A DNA stretch of 64,000 bases, from contig JAFUBX010000035.1 of the NCBI GenBank assembly GCA_017459985.1, forward strand, positions 1 through 64,000. Reading direction: 5' to 3'. A program made the translations under genes and the position numbers. Below, piece by piece: positions 18,112 through 26,518 of this stretch. Numbering within the stretch: position 1 is the first letter of the stretch; each line of letters begins with the position of its first letter. The notes beneath the pieces were generated by a model. That model was not told the origin of the DNA. It worked only from the letters and a program-made list of their open reading frames with translations, and did no database searches. Source of the stretch: Parasporobacterium sp. (GTDB lineage: Bacteria > Bacillota > Clostridia > Lachnospirales > Lachnospiraceae).

Positions 18112-18806
18112 TGGAAATACTAAGAAGAGAGATTGACAGTATAAAACAGATACTCTTTCAGCAGCTAAAGCTATATTGGCCGGAAACGAATGAAAATATT
18201 ATTTTAGAAGCTTTACCAAAAACAATTGATGTCTTTGAAGAAGGATTTAAAGGTTTACCAAACAAAAGGTATTATAATGGAACGGATGTCCTGTTTTCTC
18301 CATATTTTTCTGTTCAATGGATGATATTTTTATATAGATTGTCACATGAAATATATTTGAGAGGCGTAGAAACGATTCCAAAAGAAGCAGATCAGATTTA
18401 TTATTTAAATAAGATTATGCATTCAAATGATTGGTTCTATGCGATTAACCTACCAACTCACTTTTTGTGTGAGCATCCGTTAGGGAGTGTCTTAGGAAGA
18501 GCAGAATATGGAGATTATTTGTTTGTTTATCAGGGAACAACTATCGGAGGGAGCAGAAAAAAAGAAGAATTGTTTTATCCTCGTATAGGGAATAATGTGA
18601 TTTTATTTGCTGATTCAGCAATTCTGGGAAACTCAGTGATTGGCAATAATGTTGTAGTATCTGCAAACACTCATATTTTAAATGAAAATATACCGGATAA
18701 CAGTATTGTATTTGGACAGTCTCCAAATTTAATCATTAAAAGAAAATGTGAAAAAGAAATACTTGCATATACAAAACATATTTGGGGGTGGAATGAACTT
18801 ATATGA
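18111..18806 (+). CDS. Left-handed beta-helix acyltransferase, serine-acetyltransferase-like
   Basis: 231 residues with an alpha-helical N-terminal half and a C-terminal hexapeptide-repeat beta helix (VLGRAEYGDYLFVYQGTTIG, then IGNNVILFADSAILG and IGNNVVVSANTHI). The organisation is like serine O-acetyltransferase CysE, but the CysE signature is not complete. It sits between an oxidoreductase and the CMP-sugar synthetase with overlaps on both sides. A sugar or nonulosonate O- or N-acyltransferase role is therefore more likely than cysteine synthesis. Confidence 0.75.
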   Translation: MEILRREIDSIKQILFQQLKLYWPETNENIILEALPKTIDVFEEGFKGLPNKRYYNGTDVLFSPYFSVQWMIFLYRLSHEIYLRGVETIPKEADQIYYLNKIMHSNDWFYAINLPTHFLCEHPLGSVLGRAEYGDYLFVYQGTTIGGSRKKEELFYPRIGNNVILFADSAILGNSVIGNNVVVSANTHILNENIPDNSIVFGQSPNLIIKRKCEKEILAYTKHIWGWNELI

Positions 18807-19552
18807 GAATTTTATTTACGATTTGTGGAAGAGCTGGTTCCAAAGGAATTAAGAATAAGAATTTGCGCAAATTTTGTGGTAAATATTTAGTTTATTATAC
18901 AATATCTGCTATAGATTTGTTTTTAAAGGAGAATCCAAATATTGAATATGATATTGTTGCTAACTCTGATAGTATAGATCTTTTGAATCTAATAGAAAAC
19001 AATGGATTAAGAGATATTCATATAATCGAGAGAGAAGCATCATTGGCCGGTGATTCGATTGGAAAAATTGCTGTTATTAATGACTGCCTGAAAAGAATGA
19101 AAGAGAGAACAGGTTTCCATTATGATATGGTAGTTGATCTTGATATTACTTCTCCGTTACGAACAACAGAAGATCTTGAAAAGGTGATCAAAGTACAACA
19201 GGAAAAAATGGCGGATGTTACAACAACGGTTGCTACGGCCAGAAGAAATCCTTATTTTAATCAGGTAAAAAGAACGGAACACGGAGTAAAGAAGGTAATA
19301 GATTCAAATTATACCGCAAGACAGCAGGCACCCGAGATTTTTGATATGAATGCATCTATATATGCATATAATCCAGAATACTTAAATACCGGGAAAGGCG
19401 TTTTGGATGGTTATTGTGAGATTGTTGAGATGTATGATACAGGAATATTAGATCTGGATCATGAAAATGATTTTGAATTAATGGAGATCATCGGAGAATA
19501 TTTATTCAGGGAAAAAACGGAATTTCAGCCTGTTTTCGATAATATTAAATAA
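18803..19552 (+). CDS. legF: CMP-legionaminic acid synthetase-like cytidylyltransferase
   Basis: 249-residue acylneuraminate cytidylyltransferase (NeuA/LegF/PseF family). It opens with FTICGRAGSKGIKNKNLR, a clear version of the CTP-binding motif, and has VVDLDITSPLRTTEDLE for metal and substrate binding. It joins CTP and the nine-carbon acid to form the CMP-activated donor. It is the last gene of the legionaminic block, and its start overlaps the previous stop (ATGA). NeuA and LegF are not separable by motif alone. Confidence 0.8.
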   Translation: MRILFTICGRAGSKGIKNKNLRKFCGKYLVYYTISAIDLFLKENPNIEYDIVANSDSIDLLNLIENNGLRDIHIIEREASLAGDSIGKIAVINDCLKRMKERTGFHYDMVVDLDITSPLRTTEDLEKVIKVQQEKMADVTTTVATARRNPYFNQVKRTEHGVKKVIDSNYTARQQAPEIFDMNASIYAYNPEYLNTGKGVLDGYCEIVEMYDTGILDLDHENDFELMEIIGEYLFREKTEFQPVFDNIK

Positions 19553-19628
19553 AAGAAAACGCCATAACTTGAATAATAAATAATTCTTGATAAACTATAT
19601 TCATAATTGATTAGCTTGGAGGCAGCTT

Positions 19629-21086
19629 ATGCATGACAATGAAATTAAGCAAATTAATATTGCAGATATGCTTATATATATTGCTCAGCACTGGAGATTT
19701 GCAGTTATTATGCTGATTGTTTTTGCTGTACTTTTTGGAGTATTTAAGGGGACACAAAAAGTGAGTACGACAGAGGTGGCGATCAGTGATAATGAAATAG
19801 AAAAAACAATTACTTCTCTTAGTGAAGTCAGAAAAAAGTATGTGGAATACTGCGCAAAGTTGATTCTCGTTGAATCAGAGTTAAGAGATGCGAATGATGA
19901 TTTTTTAGATAATTGGTATTTAATGAAAATAGATCCATATAATATTACATCTTTTGCAATAGAATTCTATTTGGATAACCATCAGTTACATGAGTGGAAT
20001 AATGGATTAATTGCATTGGTAAATGCATATGCAATATTATTTAATGATGATACTGTAAAGAATAATATCGTAAAGATTATCTCAGAAAGTAATGATAAAG
20101 AAATAATCCAATATAGTAATGGATTGATTAATATAGATATTTCTGATGATGATAAGGGGATATTTATTGTTACTGTTTATTCGGATAAAAATGAAACAGG
20201 AACAGCAGCTCTTGATGAGATTGAAAAAGTTGTTTATCAGAATTCGGAGAGAATTAGAGAACAGCTTGGAGAACATGATATATATGTTTTAGGAAGACAA
20301 ATACATACATCTTATGATTCTTCTTATAGAGACAGTATAATACAAAATCTTTCTGTATCGGGTTCCTATAATGTGGAAATTGATAAAGTATACAATCAGA
20401 TAACAGACCCGAATGAGAAACAATATCTGGAATATCTGATAAAAAAAGAACAAGATAAAGATAGCAATTCTAATTATATAGAGGAAAAAAAAGAAATATC
20501 TGAAGGGAATAGCTTTAATTTTAAGTCGCTGGTAAAGTACGGAATTATAGGTGCAATAATAGGTGCTTTAATTGCGGTTGTGTTACTTGCCCTAAAATAT
20601 ATGTTTAGCAATACACTAAAGCAAGCTGATAGTTTGGATACAATATATAATATGCCTGTCTTGGCTACAATGTATGGAGAAAATGAGTTTTATACTAAAC
20701 ATAATCTGAAAATTGATAAATGGCTGCGTAGAATCAGAAGTAAAGAAAAACACAATCTGAATGCAGAAGAAAAATATAAATTAGCATCAACTAAGATTTC
20801 AATCGCATGCAAACAATCTGACATAACAAAAATATGTATTATTTCAGATTACTTAAAGAACGAAAAGATTGTTGATAGTATCATTGATAAAATTGAGGAT
20901 AAACTGCAGATAGTAAAGATTAATAATATTCTTGAAGATCCATCAGCGCTAGAGGAACTGTCTGAGTCAGAAGGAGTAGTGCTGTTTGAGCAAATTGATA
21001 CTTCTTTTCTGAAAGACATTTGTCAAGAGATTAAGCTTTGTAATAAATATGGGAAAACAATTATTGGCGCGATTGTCTTATCATAG
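19629..21086 (+). CDS. Wzz/CpsC-type chain-length regulator with kinase-like tail
   Basis: 485 residues. A first transmembrane helix at about 22-42 and a second at about 303-325 bracket a large extracellular helical region, the layout of polysaccharide co-polymerases. The cytoplasmic tail (about 380-485) resembles a bacterial tyrosine kinase fold in its last strands (SEGVVLFEQIDTS and GKTIIGAIVLS) but has no Walker A glycine-lysine loop, so it is probably inactive. GGAGG at 19618-19622 sets the ATG at 19629. It is expected to control polymer length together with Wzy. Very AT-rich. Confidence 0.75.
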   Translation: MHDNEIKQINIADMLIYIAQHWRFAVIMLIVFAVLFGVFKGTQKVSTTEVAISDNEIEKTITSLSEVRKKYVEYCAKLILVESELRDANDDFLDNWYLMKIDPYNITSFAIEFYLDNHQLHEWNNGLIALVNAYAILFNDDTVKNNIVKIISESNDKEIIQYSNGLINIDISDDDKGIFIVTVYSDKNETGTAALDEIEKVVYQNSERIREQLGEHDIYVLGRQIHTSYDSSYRDSIIQNLSVSGSYNVEIDKVYNQITDPNEKQYLEYLIKKEQDKDSNSNYIEEKKEISEGNSFNFKSLVKYGIIGAIIGALIAVVLLALKYMFSNTLKQADSLDTIYNMPVLATMYGENEFYTKHNLKIDKWLRRIRSKEKHNLNAEEKYKLASTKISIACKQSDITKICIISDYLKNEKIVDSIIDKIEDKLQIVKINNILEDPSALEELSESEGVVLFEQIDTSFLKDICQEIKLCNKYGKTIIGAIVLS

Positions 21087-21099
21087 ATAGAGAATAAGT

Positions 21100-23055
21100 A
21101 TGGAAAAAATTAGAGTTAAACATTGGCATATAATCAATATTTTATTGATAATATACGATTTGATATCAGTAAATGCAGCGTATTTTCTTGCGCTTTGGAT
21201 TCGCTTTGATTGTAGATTTAATTCTATTCCTGCTTATTATTTACAGACATATATTCGATTTATCCCTATTTATTCAATAGTCTGTTTAATAATATTTACT
21301 GTTTTTAAATTATATAAAAGTATCTGGCGTTTTGCGGGATACCGGGAGCTGTTCAATATTATATTTGCATCTGTTACATCATCCATACTGCATGTAATTG
21401 GGATTACCTTCATCTTCCGCAGAATGACAATTGTTTATTATGTGTTTGGCGCTTTTATTCAGTTGATCCTGGTGGCGGCAGTTCGTTTCTCCTATCGTTT
21501 CTATCTCACGGAAAAGAAGAGAATGTACGTTAACCGTAGCGATGATCCCAATAAAAATGTCATGGTGATCGGAGCTGGATCTGCCGGCAACAGTATTCTG
21601 AAAGACATCAAAAGTTCCAATGAACTGCATGACAAGGTTGTCTGTATTATTGATGATAAACGCAACAAATGGGGACGTTATATTGACGGCGTTCCTGTGG
21701 TAGGCGGAACTGACAGCATTCAGGAAAACGTTGAAAAGTATAATGTAAGCAAGATTTATATTGCGATTCCGAGCATGAAGCCTGCGGATAAGAAAAATCT
21801 GATCGATATCTGCAAGGAAACCGGCTGTGAGATCAAGAATCTCCCCGGCATTTATCAGTTCGTAACTGGCGAGATCGGCGTCAGCGCTTTGAAGGAGGTA
21901 TCGGTTGAAGATCTTCTTGGACGGGATCCGATCAGGGTCAATACTGACGAGATTCTGGAGCAGCTTCGCGGAAAAGTGGTTATGGTCACCGGCGGCGGCG
22001 GATCCATCGGCAGCGAGCTGTGCCGCCAGATCGCAGAACATGAACCGGAACAGCTGATCATCTTTGATATTTATGAGAATAATGCGTATGAGATTGAACT
22101 GGAACTTAAAGAGAAACATCCGGATCTTAATCTGGTCACTTTGATCGGATCTGTTCGTGACAGCCGCCGGCTGGATCAGGTATTCTCAGAGTATCATCCG
22201 GAAGTGATTTACCATGCGGCAGCCCATAAGCACGTGCCGCTGATGGAGGACAGTCCCTGTGAAGCAGTCAAGAATAATGCAATCGGTACTTATAAGACTG
22301 CCTATGGTGCCATGCTCTATGGGGTTAAGAAATTTGTCCTGATCTCGACGGACAAGGCTGTGAATCCGACAAATGTGATGGGCGCTTCCAAACGGATGTG
22401 CGAGATGATTGTCCAGTCCTTCGACCGGCTGATCAAAGAGGGAAGAGCAGACGAAATTCCGGAATTCCATACCCATGCAGATGATTATGCCAAAGAGAGC
22501 ATCAAGAAGATTCCGAAGGATACCTGCACAGAATTTGTTGCAGTTCGGTTCGGCAATGTACTTGGCAGTAATGGATCGGTGATTCCGATTTTTAAAAAAC
22601 AGATTGCCAAAGGAGGGCCGGTGACCGTAACACATCCGGATATTATCCGGTATTTCATGACGATCCCGGAGGCTGTCAGTCTGGTACTTCAGGCCAGTTA
22701 CTACGCCAAGGGCGGAGAAATCTTTATTCTCGATATGGGTGAACCGGTGAAGATCGATACTCTGGCCCGTAACCTGATCAAACTCTCCGGGCATAAACCG
22801 GATGAAGATATCATGATCGAATATACGGGACTCCGTCCCGGTGAGAAACTGTTTGAAGAAAAGCTGATGGCGGAAGAGGGGATGCAGACGACACCGAATA
22901 AACTGATCCATATCGGGATGCCGATCGAATTTGATGTGGAGAAGTTTTATCAGGATCTCCGGGATGCCATGATGGTGGCATATAATGACGATGAAGCAGG
23001 AACAAAGAAGTGGGTCATGAAGATTGTGGACACGTATCATCCTGCGGATAATTAA
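21100..23055 (+). CDS. FlaA1/CapD/EpsC-type membrane nucleotide-sugar 4,6-dehydratase
   Basis: 651 residues. Four transmembrane helices span about 10-130. A first Rossmann domain follows (VMVIGAGSAGNSILKDI, about residue 150), then the SDR catalytic domain from about residue 285 with VTGGGGSIGSEL and STDKAVNPTNVMGASKR, where methionine replaces the usual tyrosine as in PglF/CapD. It converts UDP-GlcNAc-type substrates to 4-keto-6-deoxy forms at the membrane. The first 250 or so bases are AT-rich like the upstream genes, while the remainder is GC-rich like the downstream genes, which suggests a recombination joint inside the gene. LegB upstream is a soluble relative. Confidence 0.9.
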   Translation: MEKIRVKHWHIINILLIIYDLISVNAAYFLALWIRFDCRFNSIPAYYLQTYIRFIPIYSIVCLIIFTVFKLYKSIWRFAGYRELFNIIFASVTSSILHVIGITFIFRRMTIVYYVFGAFIQLILVAAVRFSYRFYLTEKKRMYVNRSDDPNKNVMVIGAGSAGNSILKDIKSSNELHDKVVCIIDDKRNKWGRYIDGVPVVGGTDSIQENVEKYNVSKIYIAIPSMKPADKKNLIDICKETGCEIKNLPGIYQFVTGEIGVSALKEVSVEDLLGRDPIRVNTDEILEQLRGKVVMVTGGGGSIGSELCRQIAEHEPEQLIIFDIYENNAYEIELELKEKHPDLNLVTLIGSVRDSRRLDQVFSEYHPEVIYHAAAHKHVPLMEDSPCEAVKNNAIGTYKTAYGAMLYGVKKFVLISTDKAVNPTNVMGASKRMCEMIVQSFDRLIKEGRADEIPEFHTHADDYAKESIKKIPKDTCTEFVAVRFGNVLGSNGSVIPIFKKQIAKGGPVTVTHPDIIRYFMTIPEAVSLVLQASYYAKGGEIFILDMGEPVKIDTLARNLIKLSGHKPDEDIMIEYTGLRPGEKLFEEKLMAEEGMQTTPNKLIHIGMPIEFDVEKFYQDLRDAMMVAYNDDEAGTKKWVMKIVDTYHPADN

Positions 23056-23063
23056 ATAAAACA

Positions 23064-24299
23064 TTGATTGCTGTACAAAACAGAGTAAATCATATACTGA
23101 ACAGCTGGATCGGGGTGATATTATTAATTGTCGCCCTGTTCTTTATTCAGACTCCATATTTCTTTTCCGTGATTCCGGCGATCTCTTCGATTACTTTTTA
23201 CGTAAGATTTGTGGTGTTTCTGATTCTGGCGATCTGTATAGTTGTATTGCATCGGGATATCCGGAGCTTTTTTCGGGATGAGCTGTTGCTCTGGGGATGT
23301 GCCGGATGGGGAATCACTCTTTGTATTTCAATGATAATCAATGATAAAACATTGGGATATGCATGCAAAGAACTGATCCTTCCATCCCTGGTCGTTCTTA
23401 TGCTGTTTTCCGTCTTCTCCCAGGTGAACGTCAGGAAGTTTCTGCTGGTTTTGTTTTTGTATTATCTGACGATGAATACGTTGAATAATGCATCGGTATT
23501 ATTTTTCCATAATACCGGGATCTGGCTATGGAATTATGCGGAGAGCTCACCGGAATATGTCTTCTTCAGTCATGTAAATGGGGGAATTACCTGTGGATTA
23601 AATTCGATCCTTCCCGGTTTGATCTATAGTTGGTATTATGATCGCAGATGGAACAAAGTGAATATCATCAACATTGTTTATTCTCTTTACGGGGCAATTA
23701 TTGCGGAATGTGTTGTACAGATAGTTGCTTATATCGTGGCAGGTATTCTGATAATAATCTGTTATCTGACGGAATGCTCACCGGGATTTCAGAAACTGCT
23801 GAAGTGGATCAATCTGAAAACGATTATGATCTTCAATCTGCTGGTATTTGATGCAGTTATTGTACTTGGTAATACAGGCTGGATGGAGTTGATAGGAATC
23901 GATCCAAGGGTTCATGGAAGAAGAGAATTGTGGGATCAGGTGCTGACTTCGTTTATTGATCATCCGATTATCGGTCAAGGGTTTATATCCTGGTTTGGAG
24001 TGGAGATTTATGGAAAGACCTACTATCTCTGGCACCAGCACAGCATCTACCTCCAGATCCTCTACGAAACCGGTCTGATCGGAGCTGCCATTTTCGTATT
24101 TATCTTTGGAGTGAGCATCCACTCCCTGGGCAAACTGAAGAATTTCAGCGTCCGTTTTATCACAGGGGTGCTGACCGGAGTCTTCTTCCTTTCCATGGTG
24201 GTGGACACCTGTGAACGGACTGAGATCTTCCTCCTTCTTGCAATCTGCTACTACATCCCGATGTATCTGCAGCGGAGGAACGATGCGATTCAGACCTGA
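23064..24299 (+). CDS. O-antigen ligase/polymerase-like membrane protein
   Basis: 411 residues with about ten to twelve transmembrane helices. The Wzy/WaaL-type region GRRELWDQVLTSF followed by HPIIGQGFISWF and YLWHQHSIYLQILYETGLIG contains the HxxxLQ..E.G pattern of the O-antigen ligase family. Translation appears to start at TTG 23064, with no clear ribosome binding site, shortly after the dehydratase stop. It could polymerise a second glycan or ligate glycan to the wall. It is GC-richer than the Wzy at 2899-4044, so the two probably have different histories. Confidence 0.8.
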   Translation: MIAVQNRVNHILNSWIGVILLIVALFFIQTPYFFSVIPAISSITFYVRFVVFLILAICIVVLHRDIRSFFRDELLLWGCAGWGITLCISMIINDKTLGYACKELILPSLVVLMLFSVFSQVNVRKFLLVLFLYYLTMNTLNNASVLFFHNTGIWLWNYAESSPEYVFFSHVNGGITCGLNSILPGLIYSWYYDRRWNKVNIINIVYSLYGAIIAECVVQIVAYIVAGILIIICYLTECSPGFQKLLKWINLKTIMIFNLLVFDAVIVLGNTGWMELIGIDPRVHGRRELWDQVLTSFIDHPIIGQGFISWFGVEIYGKTYYLWHQHSIYLQILYETGLIGAAIFVFIFGVSIHSLGKLKNFSVRFITGVLTGVFFLSMVVDTCERTEIFLLLAICYYIPMYLQRRNDAIQT

Positions 24300-24389
24300 G
24301 GATGCGGCCCGACTGAAGGAATGGAATTTTCGTAATCAATTTTCAGAGAAATTAATTTCAGAGAAGAGTGATTCCGGGAGCTCCGCTCA

Positions 24390-24419
24390 TTGCTTTTTAG
24401 AGGTAACATCTGTTATAAT
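24390..24419 (+). promoter_or_regulatory. Sigma-A-type promoter for the second polymer locus
   Basis: TTGCTT at 24390-24395 and TATAAT at 24414-24419 are separated by 18 bases. They lie in the 175-base gap between the O-antigen ligase-like gene and a GT2 gene, so transcription would start near 24426 and serve the run of genes to about 33.6 kb. Confidence 0.6.
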
Positions 24420-24474
24420 ATAACGACTATTACGGAAGGTCCGTGATTGATTTTCAGAAAGGCAGGACGGAACA

Positions 24475-25497
24475 ACGTCAGAGAAAGTTTTATCGGTTTC
24501 AATTGCCGCATACAATGTGGAGAAGACCCTGAGGGAGGCCCTTGATTCCTTCCTGGCACCACAGGTGCAGGAGGATGTGGAGGTGCTGATCATTGATGAT
24601 GGATCGAAAGACTCCACCGCTGCGATCGGCCGGGAGTATGAGGAGAAATACCCCGGGACATATCGTCTGATCTCCAAGGAGAACGGGGGATGGGGTTCGA
24701 CCCTGAATGCCGCTATGGATGCGGCTTCCGGCAGGTACTTTAAACAGCTGGACGGGGATGATTATTATTTCCCGGAGAATCTGCCGGGATTTCTGGAGTT
24801 CCTGAAGGGCTGTGATGCGGATCTGATCTGTTCCGCCTTCGGGATCTTTGAAGATGAATCCGGCGGGATTCTGAGTGTGGAAAGCCGGATCCGGGAGTTC
24901 GTGGATATTCATAAGACTCTGGATATGAAGGAGATCGGCAACTTTGTGCCCGCTATGCATGCGGTGACGGTGAAGACATCCGTTCTTCGTGATGCCGGGA
25001 TCCGCCTGACGGAGAAGTGCTTTTACACGGATCTGGAATTCGTGGTTAAGGTCTTTAATAACTGCAGGACCTTTGCTTATACAGAGCTTCCTGTTTATAT
25101 GTACCGGATCGGCCGGGACGGACAGAGCATGTCGGTGACCGGGATCCGCAAACATTACCGGGAGCATCAGCAGGTGCTTCTGGGATGCCTGGATTACTGG
25201 CGGGAGGAAGTGAAGGAACCCTGGAAGAAGGAGGCCCTTCGCCGCAGGCTGGAGAAGGCCTGTACGATGCAATACATGTTCTATTATGCCCTGGAGTGTA
25301 ATAGAAAACAGAAAAAGGAACTCATAGAGTTCGACCGGATCCTTCTGGAGCAGTACCCGGAATTTGCGCAGGAGGCGGAAGGCGGACATCGGCTGAAGCT
25401 GCTGCGGAAATTTCATTTCACGGGATACTGGATACTGGGGCATCAGAATACCAGCAAGGATCGGAAGTTAAGGAGACATATCTTTGAAGGAAACTAA
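24475..25497 (+). CDS. GT2 glycosyltransferase with a non-standard start
   Basis: About 340 residues. The GT-A fold begins KVLSVSIAAYNVEKTLREAL, with the nucleotide-binding EVLIIDDGSKDST and the metal-binding LDGDDYYF. The first beta strand is encoded upstream of the first standard start codon (GTG 24517). Between the upstream stop at 24448-24450 and 24517 there is no ATG, GTG or TTG in frame. ACG at 24475 lies eight bases after AGG at 24464-24466, where a start codon would be expected, so either a near-cognate start is used or the start has mutated. If only the GTG works, the product lacks its first strand. Confidence 0.75.
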   Translation, partial: TSEKVLSVSIAAYNVEKTLREALDSFLAPQVQEDVEVLIIDDGSKDSTAAIGREYEEKYPGTYRLISKENGGWGSTLNAAMDAASGRYFKQLDGDDYYFPENLPGFLEFLKGCDADLICSAFGIFEDESGGILSVESRIREFVDIHKTLDMKEIGNFVPAMHAVTVKTSVLRDAGIRLTEKCFYTDLEFVVKVFNNCRTFAYTELPVYMYRIGRDGQSMSVTGIRKHYREHQQVLLGCLDYWREEVKEPWKKEALRRRLEKACTMQYMFYYALECNRKQKKELIEFDRILLEQYPEFAQEAEGGHRLKLLRKFHFTGYWILGHQNTSKDRKLRRHIFEGN

Positions 25498-26479
25498 TAC
25501 AAAACCATTGGTTACCGTCATCGTTCCCATGTACAAGACCCCGTTTCTGCTGCTTCGCCGTTGTATCAACAGCGTTTTGAAGCAGTCATTTCAGGATCTG
25601 GAACTATTGGTAGTGGACGATGGCAGCGGCAGTGATTACGATGATTTCAAGAAGGAATACGAAAGCCTGGATCCCCGGGTGCATTTTCTGACCAAGGAGA
25701 ACGGCGGAGTTGCCTCTGCCCGGAATTACGGGATCGATCACAGCCGGGGAGAGTACATCTCCTTCATTGACAGTGACGACTTTATCGAAGAATATTTTAT
25801 AGAAGGGCTGTACAATGCGGTGCAGGGTTGCGAGATCGCCCTGTGCGGGGTCACGGAAATGTATTTCCCGATGGAAGAAAGCCTTTATAATTATAAAATG
25901 TTCTTCTCTCTGCCGTCCCATTTTAACGGACTGCAGTATATTAATTTCAGCGTCAACAAGCTGTACCGGGCAGATATCCTGAAGGAACACAATATCCGGT
26001 TTCCGCTGGATGTGAAGCTGGGGGAGGACGCCCTGTTCCTGGCACAGTATTACAAGCACTGCAAGTATCTGCGCTGTATTCCCCAGTGCAGCTATCATTA
26101 TGTGCTGAATACGGAGTCCGCTATGCGCAGCTATAAGCCGGCGTATTGGGGCTGGGAAACCCAGGTGATTAAGGAAGACTGGGACCTGTTCCACCAGTTC
26201 CCGCTGGCCCAGAGAGAAGAGTACGCCATGCGCCACTGGCTCTTTGAGAAAATGATGGGAGCAGCCAACTACTACTATGATTATGAAGAAGATCCCAAAG
26301 AGCTGGAACGGCATTTCCGGGAGATTCTGGAGAATGAACATATTCGGAAGATTTTCGAATTTGACTATAAGGATGACGATCTGCATTTCACCGAGAAAGA
26401 AAAGAAAATGGTGAAGGTGATCGGGCAGCAGGGGGTAAGAGGTCTTCGGAAATACGTCCATAAACGGATCGGAGATTAA
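25484..26479 (+). CDS. GT2 glycosyltransferase
   Basis: 331 residues, GT-A family 2. VTVIVPMYKTPFLLLRRCI is the first strand, LLVVDDGSGSDYDDF binds the nucleotide, GVASARNYGID follows, and SFIDSDDFIEEYF carries the DxD metal site. Translation probably begins at TTG 25484 because AAGGAG lies at 25470-25475. This overlaps the upstream gene by 14 bases and implies coupling. The C-terminal half has a two-aromatic helix cluster common to teichoic-acid-type glycosyltransferases. Donor and acceptor are unknown. Confidence 0.9.
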   Translation: MKETNTKPLVTVIVPMYKTPFLLLRRCINSVLKQSFQDLELLVVDDGSGSDYDDFKKEYESLDPRVHFLTKENGGVASARNYGIDHSRGEYISFIDSDDFIEEYFIEGLYNAVQGCEIALCGVTEMYFPMEESLYNYKMFFSLPSHFNGLQYINFSVNKLYRADILKEHNIRFPLDVKLGEDALFLAQYYKHCKYLRCIPQCSYHYVLNTESAMRSYKPAYWGWETQVIKEDWDLFHQFPLAQREEYAMRHWLFEKMMGAANYYYDYEEDPKELERHFREILENEHIRKIFEFDYKDDDLHFTEKEKKMVKVIGQQGVRGLRKYVHKRIGD

Positions 26480-26518
26480 GATCAGATAACAGACTGAAAC
26501 TTAAATGGGGACAACAAT

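Noticed and set aside
22186-23064. Antisense protein of 292 residues opposite the CapD-like gene
   Set aside because: It is a shadow frame: its histidine-rich composition mirrors the sense codons and it has no initiation signals.
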